Positions 50,375 through 61,251 of a stretch of DNA of 64,000 nt are shown here, one piece after another (the first letter of the stretch is position 1; each line of letters opens with the position of its first letter). Under the pieces are notes generated by a model. The model worked only from the letters and a program-made list of their open reading frames with translations. It made no database searches and was not told where the DNA came from. Source of the stretch: Zychaea mexicana (lineage: Eukaryota; Mucoromycota; Mucoromycetes; Mucorales; Lichtheimiaceae); assembly GCF_025766255.1 (NCBI RefSeq), contig NW_026516711.1, positions 124,001 to 188,000 on the forward strand. The letters run 5' to 3'. Made by a program: the position numbers and the translations under genes.

Positions 50375-51775
50375 TTAGCATGGAGGGATTGCCAGAGTAC
50401 AAGCGATGCGTATACGCCATTGAGTTTCAGTAGCAAATTTAACTAGTCAGCATCCTGTTATGAATTTGTTTTCAAAAGATAGCATAAAGAGTTAACAAAG
50501 GTCGATTTTGCGCGTAAATTGTAGTAGGACTATCCTCACTGATAATGTTAACATAGCAGCCTGGACAAGCTTTTCGGGTGAGAGCATAAGTGGCCTTATC
50601 AAGCAATAGATCCTTCATCTTGCGGATCATTGCACGGGTAATGGCTATACGTTCCTTCTGACCATCAGGCAACTGCGAGCCCTTGTCACCGACACGCGTG
50701 CTGATGTAACCGTCCGGCAAACCAGCAACGAAGTTGTGAATATTGGCTGCACGTGCTGCTTTCTCAGTTTGCTCCTGAGACACCGTCTGGCTTTCACCAA
50801 TACCAAATCGAATATTTTCGCCAATTGACATGTCAAACAGGACAGGCTCTCAACCGACCAGAGCCATATGGCGGCGGAGAATACCCAAAGTAAAGTCCTC
50901 AGTATTGGGGCTGTACGGACAAACGGTGCCTTCAATAGGGGTCGTACCAACCTTAAAGCATACCAATGGTAGCGGATTTACCGCAGCTTAAGAGACGTAT
51001 TACTGTAAAGCATTAGTTTGGTCAACCTTGCCTCTCAGGTTGAACTCGCTGTGACATATCTATTTGTGCTAAATTATATGTTCAGTGAACAAAAACGCAC
51101 TCAAACTACACGCTCACAGGCTCGACCAACTAACCCATACGAGTAGAATAATCTAATAAGATATGTATGAAGAAAAAGGGGTAGTACAATCAGCGGGGTG
51201 ATCTTTGTGAAAGTAAGAGAAAGCACTGGGAAATCCTGTCACTAACCGGAAAGTAACTTTTACAGAAGATCACCAGCAAATATCGCGGTAGCAAGCTGAT
51301 CAGGATCGATATGCAATCGGAGGTCCGATACTTTAAAGGTAGCCAGAGCAGAGCTCTTGGATTCGGTGTAAGTAGAAGCAACCCCACTGGCTCAATCAAC
51401 ATCATTGCACAGTAATCATGACACTGAGCAAATAGATGAACTGTTCATCAAATCGCAGCTTGCGGTCTTGAGAGAAATGCATACCGACATAGGATGCCAC
51501 AGAACCGACATACAAAATGATACACTGACCTAAAGCATAACCAATCGAGGAAAGGAATACCTTGTACTTAGCCAATCAGTGAGGTTTGCAAAGCCTTTTT
51601 AGATTTTTTTTTTAGATGGGCTTGCTCGTGAAGATTCTGCAACAGTACGGATTTCTATAATTGCTTCACCAGCGACTTTATCAGACTGTACTCATGTGCT
51701 TTGGCTCAAAATGCGTTGGATTTTGGATTCAAAGAAGCTTGTGCTCATATCAAATATCCTCGTAAGCTAGTAGTA
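50375..51775 (-). pseudogene. Decayed ABCB transporter C-terminal half (third copy)
   Basis: Minus-strand remnants follow the TMD2-NBD2 order of the two intact transporters at 8-18 kb. About 51775-51600 matches YES..R......KVAGEAI.EIRTV; 51560-51430 matches FLSSIGYALGQ and the next TM; 50980-50940 is a broken Walker A (CGKSATIGML); 50831-50520 reads [21 protein letters not shown], then signature LPDGQ (for LSGGQ) and [10 protein letters not shown] (for [10 protein letters not shown]). About 50440-50387 matches the C-terminal LLKL.G.YA.LV...L.A. Stops, frameshifts and loss of the catalytic Glu show it is dead. No matching N-terminal half was found nearby. Confidence 0.85.
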
Positions 51776-53528
51776 GTCGCCAAAACTCCATATGTTTCGT
51801 CTTCTATAACAGGATCGTGCTGGATGTTGTCACATATAAAAGATCATACATCTTTCAAATTTAAGGTAAGGAGCTGGGTGTAACTTAGTAGCGATCACTT
51901 ACTTACTAATAATATATTCAGAAATGGTAAAAGCGAAGTATACCTGTGCTGGTGCAGTTTGATTTTTCTATGGATCAGCTTTTTATACACCTTTGCCTCC
52001 AGCTCTCTATCAGCGCACATGCTTTGTAGAATAGTATTTCTGAATTTTTCTGGTGTCACAATTTTGTTTTTGTCTCAATAAGCGAAGAATTCATCCGGAA
52101 TTTTCCAAACTCGTGATTCTCTGTGATAAAATAGCTGGAACCAATACATTTATAGTGCTTGCTCTTGTTAAATCATTGCTCGTCTTCTGACTGCGGAAGT
52201 GTAAATGAGCAGGACGAACACTACTGGTAGCACTATTTTGATTTCAATACCCATACTTCTTGTTGTCGACCTCTTAACCTAGTAGTAGTAGTAGTTCATT
52301 AGGACGAGAAAAGCTATTTTTAGATGCTCAAGGAAACTGCAAGTAGTGGTTAATTGAATGACAAGAAATACATACCTCCAGAGTGTCGAGATAGGTTTAA
52401 GACCAGGAAAAGGATAGATGTAGAAGATATGGCATGCTAATAGAATTTTATATAAACAATGCATTGTCTTTGTATTTCCTTTTCGATATATACTGTAAAT
52501 GACCAAGAAAACTATGGAATAAGTCACGGTGAGTAAGAAATGAGGAGGGGATAGAGTATGTTCTCTTTACCCTGTCTGCTTTCAATCAACTAGCCTAGCT
52601 AATTAGTATGTATGTATATCTACAGCACGAGACTGATGGCTTGCGGTTGAGCGCCAAAGGAATGTTCGACATGATGTCCGCTATAGCGGCACAGCATAAT
52701 GACAGAATATAGATACAGCAAAGGTATCGGACGTATGAAAATATAGAACATTCACAAATGCAAGAAAATGACAGTGTTGGGGGACGTAAACAACTATTGA
52801 TTCCTGTCATCATCGCCCCAATTGTAACCACTTGTCCTATCAGCAGCATACAACACGCATACATCATGTATCTGTATTATGTTTTGCCTCGAAATGTCGA
52901 AACAGCTCGACTAGTAGCTGTCTAGATAACGACTTGTGGATGTCGGACATTAACTTTCATTCTGTTGGACGAAATCTCATGCTATCGCTGCAATATGAAG
53001 TTTGGTTACTAGGGCAAGATAACTGGTCTAACAGACATTATCAGAGCTCCTGCAGTGATAGGGGTTTCTTTACGTACCTGTTACCTATCCTCGTATACCT
53101 ACAACAGCTGGCGTTTGGAGCCGTTCTGCTACCAGCAATTGACTCATTTCGCTAAATACTTCTTTCTGGTGTAGTGCAACGACAACAAAGGGATCTCATG
53201 ATCCAGCAGGACATGTCGCGATTTTAAGAAATGGTCTCGAAAACATGGATTTAGTATGTGACACGAAGAAGGTACCTTTTTGATGAAGTTATCAACAGCA
53301 CTAGCACAGCAATTTTCTTGCTGTTCACAGGAAAACAAATTATTTGATAACTGCTTTGTTTAGCAGCATCTTATTGTGCAAATATTTTCTTTGAATGCAA
53401 ATATGTGTGTAATATGCAAAATGCTAAAGAGTATACTCAAAGGGGGGAAAGGAGATGAATAAGGTTCCATTTTTGGAGGAGGAGAGAGAATATACAAGAA
53501 GCATATTTGGTATCGAAAGCGTAACAAT
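51776..53528. other. Intergenic, no gene recognised
   Basis: AT-rich region between the ABC pseudogene and the F-box gene end. Possible further degraded TMD sequence could extend into about 51780-51850, but nothing certain. (TAG)n-like short run at 52280-52293. Confidence 0.4.
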
Positions 53529-55554
53529 CTAATCCAGAGAGCGGCTCACATATAGCTGATTTTTGTTCTCTCGAACATTGTAGTGAAGTAGGGTCTTGCA
53601 ATGGTTGATAAGATCGCGACGATGTTCGATGTGAGACGAATCCATGCGCAGTGAATGTAGAGAGCCTGCTTTACGTGTCAATAATTGTCGTAAGCCCATA
53701 TCGTCTGCCTGACCACAGCAATTGAGCGTCAGTGTAGTCAATTCCACTCGCTCAGCAAGTTGTTCGAAAAAAGCCCGTGTTATCAACTTGAGATTGGTCA
53801 ACTCCAAGTGACGAATATGCGGGCTCAAGTTTTGTGCGAATTCTTCTATAGCCTTTTTCGTTGTGGGTCTGTTTTTACGTCGATATGGGTCGCCGCTACC
53901 AAGTCTGAGCACGCGCAAATTTTGATTGCTGGCGGCCACGGAAAGCAGGTAATCTTTCAATACATGGAATCCAGACACACACAGCTGCTCTAAACCTGGC
54001 GCCGTGCTGCTGATGACCTGCAGGAGCTTACACAGCTGTTCAGTCGTTCTTTGGCCAAGCACTTTGGAGTTCAGTGTAAGTTCAAAACTACGTAGACTAG
54101 TCAAAACACTGAATGCGTCCCGCAGGTCACGCTGGTTCTCCAGAATTTGAGGATCCAGATGCTGTAAGGTCAAATCGCTTAATATGGGGCATCGAGCGAG
54201 AAACGTTGATAAGGTTTTATGCTGCCAAGGGAGATTACTTGTCATTAATCGAGCGAGCTGGTTGGTATGCATATTGGCGAGTTGATTCCAGGTACTATCC
54301 GTGGGTGTAAACAGTTGGTCGACGTCATTCAAGTCGTAGTTGTCGATATCGATGCTCTCCAAAGTGTGTTGGTATCGGCGGATGATTCTGACAACTTCTC
54401 TAGATCCGTGGCCAAGTGCCACGCTGCTAGAGAATGCACGGAGTTTGGTTGTCTTTTTCTTACTGTTGCTACCAATGACTGTATCGTTGCCTTGACCAGC
54501 AGCGGCGGAAGAAGTGGTATTGGCGGGTATATGCTTCCAATGGTATCGGGATGGTTTTTCTTTGTCGGGCCAGTAGCACAGCAACTGGTCAAGCTGTGGG
54601 CACAGCTTAAAGACATGATCGAGGTTGATAATGTTGATATTATGGTTGAGCAGACCGGGCCATTGAAGCCACAAATGCAAACCTGAGAGGTTCGGACAAT
54701 GTTTTAGTATGCTCATGATTTCGTTCATACGTACATCGAGACACAGACTTGTGATTTGGGGAAACAGCGGACACTTTAGAGCGGGAGCACTGTTCATGGT
54801 CATTATTCTGGGAAGGTCGTAGCGTTCGAATCCCTCTTCCGTTTGTCGAAAAACTTTGCTGTATGTGCAGCTGAGTTGAGTAAGTTTAGGGCACGCGCTA
54901 AGGATTTCCGGGGCAGAAATGTGGCAGTTGACTTTGTGAAAATCAAGCTCGCGTGGCGACGACAGTCGACGTAACGCCTCGATAAAACGCTGCATGTCTT
55001 GCACTGGTGATCCAGCCACTGTTACACTTTTGATCCGGTTAAACTCTATATAATTATACGGAAATGGAATTAAGCAAAGCGCATAGTGCATTGACAACAG
55101 ATCAGTATGTGAGTATTGGGTGATTGATTAATACATATGTGCGGGAGCCGTGGTTATACACAAAAAGCGGAAACAGGCATTGAAATCAACTTTTATAGCA
55201 AGAAATGCTAGTGGATACATTACTGATGGATTCAATATAGCAGCAATCAAGTTGGATAAGCTTGTCTAGCATAGTGATCACGTCGTCCGTCACAACTACG
55301 CGGCGTACATGTGGGCCCAGGCACATCCAAAATCGGTCGCAGTCCACCTTGGACTTGGAAAAGTTAACAGTTTCCCAAATTAGGCTCGCATATTGTGGAA
55401 CTGCTGCGTACCAGGCTTTGCACACCAGCATGCACTCCAAACAATCCGATTGACCAATGTTGCTGAAAATGTTTTTGACAATGTCGAAAGGCAAAAGTCG
55501 CCCATTGTGAAATTCCACCGCTGACCACTGCAGCATTGTACATTCCCCGTCCAT
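53529..55554 (-). CDS. F-box protein with leucine-rich-repeat-like region
   Basis: Probable substrate-recognition subunit of an SCF ubiquitin ligase. Exons 55224-55554 and 53529-55045 give 615 aa; the single intron is 178 nt. F-box at residues 19-63: LLPFDIVKNIFSNIGQSDCL...VCKAWYAAVPQ...LIWETVNF. The rest consists of degenerate LRRs (LRSFELTLNSKVLG, LEQLCVSGFHVLK, LRVLRLGSGD, IRHLELTNLKLI, LTTLTLNCCGQADDMGLRQL, LHSLRMDSSHI), the layout of zygomycete F-box/LRR proteins. The target is unknown. The short N-terminus before the F-box starts MDGECTMLQWSAVE. Confidence 0.82.
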
Positions 55555-57916
55555 CTCGTTTCTTTGTTCGGTTTGTTGTTAAGGTACACAGTGAGGTGGG
55601 CGGGAAGAGAAAAAGAGGGAGCGATAGGAAGAAGAGATAGAAGGTGTGGTATGTATGCTCTATGCACGACGTAAACTAATGATTATGTATGCGCTTGAGA
55701 GTGAGAAAAGGTAAAAATTTAGAAAGACGCGTAGTGCGTTTTGTTCTTGAAATGCGCGAAATTGTTGCCAAATACGGAGCTATTCTTTTCCACTACCAGA
55801 AACCTATTCTTTTCACTGCTTTTTGAGCCCCCACAGCTGTGAAGTCTTGCTTTGTGTTTGCAAATTGATGATTCGCATACCATGCAACTAAATAGTTACT
55901 TTTGTTTATTTGAATATGATGCGTACATATATAAGAGGGTATATGTACGCAGAAAAGGTTAAGTATGTTGATGATTTGCGATTACATTATTGGTCAAGTG
56001 TTCGCATACTGTCTGACGATTTCTACCTTAACAGTCTCCACGTGTTGGCGTCGTTTATGTATTCAACAAATCTTGCATCCACACCTGTAAATCTGGATTT
56101 CGCGCACGGCAGTAAAGTATCTGGCAGATTTGCCTCCAAAGTCGTACAAGGTTTCAAGTAAGGTATCCATTTAGTCTCCTTAGATAGATAAACTTAAGCG
56201 CAATAACTGTAAGTAAGTACTGAGCCGTTATACATTTTGATTCTTACTGAGCAATTATACAACATCATCCGCATACCTTTGCCGTACCTTGTTATTTTAA
56301 CTATCACTTCTAATGATTTCTTTACTTATTAGCATCTATTACATATTCGTAAATGCTCAAGATGTACTACAATCACTTTACTCTTATCACTTCTCTTACC
56401 CTTGATCTACAGTACTATTTAGAATGTTTGAGTGGGATAGTATTTACTTTAACATAACTTGTTATGATTACATGTACCTGCATATTGATCCCAAACGTTC
56501 TCATATTAATAGCACCTTCTTCGATCAATTTTTGGAGAATAATGGTGTATTCCTGATTAAAATCCATCCGCTTTATAGAAGACAAACATCGTATTACTGA
56601 ATTACCAATACGCTGAACATCTCAGACATTTTACCAGCACCCACAACAGATTGTTACTGGTGATCTTTGCCACTGCTAGGTCCTTCGAGCAGTTTCCAAG
56701 TAAGATTCAGCCGTGTTGTTGAAGCAAATTAAACCGACATGGTGCACAGCGATTCTCTTCCTACCGCGAAAATGCAGTAGATAGAGAGAGAACATAATTA
56801 TTGCTGTAACCCTTCTTCAGTTCGTCTGCAAAGATAAAAGTCTCGATTATCCGCAAGCACGGAGCAATACGCTTTAAGTTGATAGTGGTTTTATTAACGG
56901 CACGATCTAACGCAATGTGCAAGGCCTACTGGCAGCAAGCATATGAATAGGCACCGATGAATGATTGGATGAAGCAAGCGAGCTATTGGACGGCTTGAGC
57001 CTTTCTCGCATTCAGTTCTCTGTAGCTATATATTTATTAGTGGTACCTTCTATGATTATGTATATAATGTAAGAGCTTACGTCGTGTAACAATTGAAAAT
57101 GCAACATATGTATTGGGCAAATGGTAATGCAAGACCTCTCTCGTCGTGCATATTAAGCATTAAACCAGGCAATTTCTCTTTATCAGCGGATTCTTCGCTA
57201 AAGGTTGAAGTTGCAGAGACGGCGAAGTGAATTGAATTGTCCGGATCAGTCTCAAAGTACTACACCGACGACGGAGATGATAAATGATTCGCTACATGAC
57301 GAGATTTATACAGCTTTTGCAGCAGTGTAATAAACCTCAAAGGTTTTCTCTACAATCTGAGTTTTCAACAATAAAGAGTGAGGTGTATAGACATAAAGTA
57401 GTCGTGATGATCATCCACATAATATGGGAGATATACTTACTACCAAAATGTTTAGACCAGGCAATTGATGACGAAGAATTCGAATCTACGACAACCAACA
57501 ACCAAGAAATATTACACCACAGTCAATGAAGCTGTGGAGTTATGAAACCAATTACACCACCTCATCACAAAACATAATATTTCATTCCAACAACATTGCA
57601 CTCTACTTCTATGTTATCCATATGCATACAAGTTTGGAGCTTTTTTAGCTTATATTTTTTGATTGACGTGTCTCAACTTCAAAGTTGGAAGCTCATCTTC
57701 GCTCAGATAGCTCAATCTAGAAAAGCTCTCGTATTTATTTTGTATGGTTGAAAGTCAATTTTAGAAGAATTATGTTCAGAGTGAAGCCAAGGATGGCGCC
57801 AAGAGCTAATACAATCAAAGTGGCTTTTCGGTAATCAAAATATTAGTGAGTGGAGAGCACAAACCCAGATTTGTCCCTCTTTTTCTGTCTTGGCATCTTT
57901 TTTTATCCTCCCATAA
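55555..57916. other. Intergenic, no gene recognised
   Basis: 2.4 kb of AT-rich DNA between two divergently transcribed genes. Short frames only (81-83 codons), none with a domain. A pyrimidine-rich leader (about 57870-57915) precedes the next start codon. Confidence 0.45.
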
Positions 57917-58702
57917 ATGTACGTCCATCGCAACAACGACAATACCCAGCCGTACACATCGGTAATGATATCACCTAGTGCTCCACCTATAAACGAGGAA
58001 TTTTTCTACTCTACATCTCCTACCGCTAACGTAAAGTCTGATCACGACACGCCATCAACCAACTTAACAACAACAACGCCCCCAAATTCCACCTATCACA
58101 CCGGGATGCTTGCCTATAGGCCACCGAACAATGCCGAAACAGTACAAGCAGTACGGGAACAAGACGAATTACCAGACAATCATCCATCAGCATACCATCA
58201 CAGCAGTTTTACAATAAGAAGCGTAGATCAATACGACTTAATGCTGCCGCCCCCTTATCAAGCAACAGCTCCCTTACTCGCTGCTCAAGAAGGAAGCGAC
58301 GGCGACAACGAAGAAAACACAACACTCGCCCACTCCTCGCCACCATTACATAATTTTGTCGAACACACTCACTACTATGGTGTACCGCAGAGCATGTATT
58401 TCTCTCCTTATTGGTTCCTGATTTCGTTTTCCTTCTTTGTTTTTGGGCTTGCGCTTGTCATTACTTCAGTTGTCGTAATCAAACAGTGCATCGTTGAATG
58501 CACGGACCTCGAGAGCGACGGCAGCAGTATCAATGACCTTAAAGCTCATTGTGACCCAGTTTGCAGAAGGGGATGGCAATTGGCCGCTCAAGATGGCGGT
58601 GCAGCGGTTACTGCAGTAGCGGGTCTGGCAACCGTGGCCCAGTTGTTTGCACTGCCCATGTGGCAGCTACACATTTGCTTTAATTCTTGTCGCAAGAGAT
58701 GA
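57917..58702 (+). CDS. PPxY-containing two-TM membrane protein, unknown function
   Basis: Single-exon gene, 261 aa. The N-terminal 160 residues are polar, with many Pro/Ser/Thr and several Asn-X-Ser/Thr. They include LPPPYQATAPLL (PPxY, a docking motif for WW domains of Rsp5/Nedd4 ubiquitin ligases) and an earlier SAPPINEEFFYS. Two hydrophobic stretches follow: YWFLISFSFFVFGLALVITSVVVI (about 175-200) and the Ala/Val-rich AAVTAVAGLATVAQLFALPM (about 230-250). A Cys-rich loop (CIVECTDL...AHCDPVCRRGW) lies between them. This layout resembles Rsp5-adaptor-like membrane proteins, but no family was recognised. The ATG follows a pyrimidine-rich leader. Confidence 0.72.
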   Translation: MYVHRNNDNTQPYTSVMISPSAPPINEEFFYSTSPTANVKSDHDTPSTNLTTTTPPNSTYHTGMLAYRPPNNAETVQAVREQDELPDNHPSAYHHSSFTIRSVDQYDLMLPPPYQATAPLLAAQEGSDGDNEENTTLAHSSPPLHNFVEHTHYYGVPQSMYFSPYWFLISFSFFVFGLALVITSVVVIKQCIVECTDLESDGSSINDLKAHCDPVCRRGWQLAAQDGGAAVTAVAGLATVAQLFALPMWQLHICFNSCRKR

Positions 58703-59176
58703 TCTTCGAATAAAATATTGCATTTGCCATACTCATTTGTTTGATATCTTTCTAGCATGTTACACCTACGATGTCTTAATCCCTTCTTTTCTCTCTAATA
58801 GTAACACTGCTACTACTGATATATATGCGTATATCATTATAAATCGAAAACCAGCTTTACTTATCGAATAAGATGAATTTATCGACTAATCAAGCAGTTT
58901 TAGTGTACAGAACAATATCCCCATTGTTAAGATACTAACAGTGCAACAAATATTTCATGACAACTTTTAAGATAGTGAGGGTGATGATTCGTTCGATGAT
59001 AAGTCTTTTGGATGGCGATTCTCGTCAGAAACTGAAGAAGTACATAAGCTTAGTAGAAGCACGTTTCCTTAATAATATGAAATAAATTCGATAACTAATG
59101 CACTTCATTCACTCAAAATTCCCAAACAAAGATCTAATAGGTACAGGTTTTTTTAAAGGCTGTTAAGAATGATACT
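58703..59176. other. Convergent 3' regions, no gene
   Basis: AT-rich trailer between the PPxY protein gene (+) and mS45 gene (-). Poly-adenylation-like AATAAA variants near 58709 and 59081. Confidence 0.45.
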
Positions 59177-60228
59177 CTAGCGACTGGTGTCCACAATAAC
59201 AAATGTCTTCTTTTTTGAGTTTGTTGGTGCTTGTGATGCGTTTGATCGTGTGTTTGCGAATTTTGCTTCTTCCCGAGCAATTGCTCGCTCTTCAAGTACT
59301 TTGTATGGTTGTCGATTCAATGCTTTGGCCGCATCCTGATCGCAAAGGATAAAAAGACAGAGAGTATCAGCACCTTCTCTTCCTATATACATGTTCGTCA
59401 ACATAAGCATAACATTACCTGCTCTGTAAATGCGGCATCTTCTTCCACTAAACTGAACGTGGGTTTCTTCACCTTGGGGAAGATATCCACAAGAGGTTCA
59501 ATTAACGGAGTAACAGACTGATCAGCACCCATAAGCTTCTCCATTCCCTTTGCGAATTTCTTTTGAAGAGCAACGCCCTGTTTGCAAACAAAATATTCAG
59601 TTAATACCAAGTACGCCTCATCTATTTCCAGAGTAGCTACAAACCACTTACATTCATTTCCAATTCCTTTTCAGCTTCCTTCAACTTCAGAACAGCTTCC
59701 ACACGTCGCATCGAGATACCATACTTGGTAGCCAATTTACGGATAGACCAGTCTTCAGGGTTTTCAGTAAATGTGTCATAGATTTCTTGACGAGCTGCGT
59801 CGGTCAATGGAGGTCTAGGTTGAAATAGAGGGTTCGAAGGGAAGGGCTATATACAACAAACAAGAGCCGCATGAGCAAATTCCCTTCTTTCAAATTTACA
59901 GGGCGATTGCAATCGTGTCTCTTACCGTTGTACTCAAATAGTTTGTTGTTCCTTGCGATGGTCGTGCAAAACGGGCACCTCCACCCTCACGAGCCCATTC
60001 ATGAAATCGTCGTCGTCTGCGGGACAATTTGACAGGTTCTGGTTCTTCGGTTTGTTGCTCTTCTTGTGGTACCTCGTCTGCTGCTGCTGTTGCTTCGGGT
60101 TTTTCTTCGTTCCATCGTCGGCTTGTGCAAGAGAATAGACGCTGATTCTCTACGCGTGGAGCAGCAAAGACTGTAGGTTGTGCTCGGAATATAGCTGGTC
60201 GAATGAGTCGAGACATTTGTGTTGACAT
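59177..60228 (-). CDS. Mitochondrial small-subunit ribosomal protein mS45 (Bot1/Mrps35-like)
   Basis: Component of the fungal mitochondrial ribosome small subunit (Bot1p/eukaryotic mitochondrial regulator family). Exons 59926-60228, 59652-59846, 59419-59577 and 59177-59335, 271 aa. The N-terminus MSTQMSRLIRPAIFRAQPTVFAAPR is basic and amphipathic, a mitochondrial targeting sequence. An acidic EEKPEATAAADEV stretch and a basic SRRRRRFHEW patch follow. The conserved core FQPRPPLTDAARQEIYD, WSIRKLATKYGISMRRVEAVLKLKE is in exon 2, followed by a Lys-rich middle and VLEERAIAREEAKF. Start taken at MSTQ (60228); MSRL (60216) is possible. Identification rests on the core motif, which I recognise as the Bot1 family. 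Confidence 0.82.
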
Positions 60229-60572
60229 TGAAAAGTGGGTCACCACCTTGTAATTTTTTGTCAACAGCGAAAAAGGATCCCAAAATTCGTGACGGCTCTC
60301 CGGCAAGCCCTGAATTTTCGTGCAACAAAAACGGCATTATACACTCGGGTAAGGTTTTGCCAATGGTACAGCAAATCGCTTCATAGCATCGACTGTATCA
60401 GCGGATATGACAGCGGCTAAGTCTGTAATATCTGTAAAGCTATCCTAATGTTGCGTGCTCAGAGACGGCTGCTAGACGAAAGCTTATGAGGATGATAGTA
60501 TCACATTGTCACAAAAAAAGACTTTTTACACGAAGCATCAACAGCCAAAACATGTCATATTTTATAGATCAT
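60229..60572. other. Intergenic between mS45 start and DMAC1-like gene end
   Basis: Promoter of the mS45 gene on the left side and the 3' UTR of the next minus-strand gene on the right. No gene seen. Confidence 0.45.
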
Positions 60573-60875
60573 CTATAGAATCAGTCTATACAACCCAGCT
60601 GAAACGAAGACTGGCATAAAAATACGTGAATAATCGAGTCGCATAGACAGTTTCTTAAGGGAATATTTACCTACGCCTGCGACGCCTAGACCCACGGCGG
60701 TGCTTTGTTTTCCGGGAACTTTATGGAGTTTCCGTGCCTCGAGTAATGCATAACCTCCTAATCCACCAAATGCGCCAGCACCTGTTAATTTGCACGACAA
60801 GCAATCTTGGTACTCTTGATTTTGTAAGGGTTGATGCTGCTGTTGCTGCTGTTGTGGCTGCTGTTGTTGTGACAT
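60573..60875 (-). CDS. DMAC1-like (DUF4536) small mitochondrial membrane protein
   Basis: Small protein of 80 aa: exons 60671-60875 and 60573-60610. The N-terminus is Gln-rich (MSQQQQPQQQQQQHQPLQ). It is followed by YQDCLSCKLTGAGAFGGLGGYALLEARK, with the Cys-x-x-Cys and Gly-rich TM of the family that includes the distal membrane-arm assembly factor of respiratory complex I. A second TM follows (VGLGVAGVVFVSAGLYRLIL). Removing intron 60611-60670 (60 nt, GTAAAT..CCAG) gives this clean second TM. The intron has no stop and is a multiple of three, so unspliced mRNA would encode 100 aa with a basic insert. Both forms are possible, but family shape favours splicing. Confidence 0.7.
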   Translation of the reverse strand: MSQQQQPQQQQQQHQPLQNQEYQDCLSCKLTGAGAFGGLGGYALLEARKLHKVPGKQSTAVGLGVAGVGKYSLKKLSMRLDYSRIFMPVFVSAGLYRLIL

Positions 60876-61251
60876 AATTTGAGGGTAAAGAGTTGAGAAA
60901 ATTAACAAGTGTCAAAAAGTTGTGTATGCTCCCCGCTTTACTTGAATTTATTTAATTTCACTTGCCAGCAGGATTAAAGCAACACCGTGTTTGTCCTTTT
61001 CCATGTTTAAGCTTAATATAAAAGATATCCGAGTTATCTTCATTGTTGGTATCCGAGCTCAGTAGTAGCACTCTTTAAGTATAATTAGCCCTGATTGCAC
61101 TATACACCAAACCGCAGAAACCAGTGGTGTAGATCAATAATAGCTGCCATGGAAACATAGTATTTGAGGTTAGACCTAAGAAATGTCTGATGAAGTGGCG
61201 CGGGATGAGAACTCTTATTGCTGCATGAACTTTACCAATTAACACCCAAAA
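60876..61251. other. Divergent promoter region, no gene
   Basis: Short AT-rich intergenic DNA between the DMAC1-like gene (-) and the CRT10-like gene (+). No coding feature seen. Confidence 0.4.

Noticed and set aside
50472..50831. A stand-alone half-size ABC protein
   Set aside because: Catalytic Glu and signature are lost and stops separate it from the membrane part; it is a relic.
54800..54850. GTTCGAATCCC resembling a tRNA B box
   Set aside because: It lies inside the F-box coding exon (opposite strand), and no acceptor stem or anticodon arm could be folded around it.
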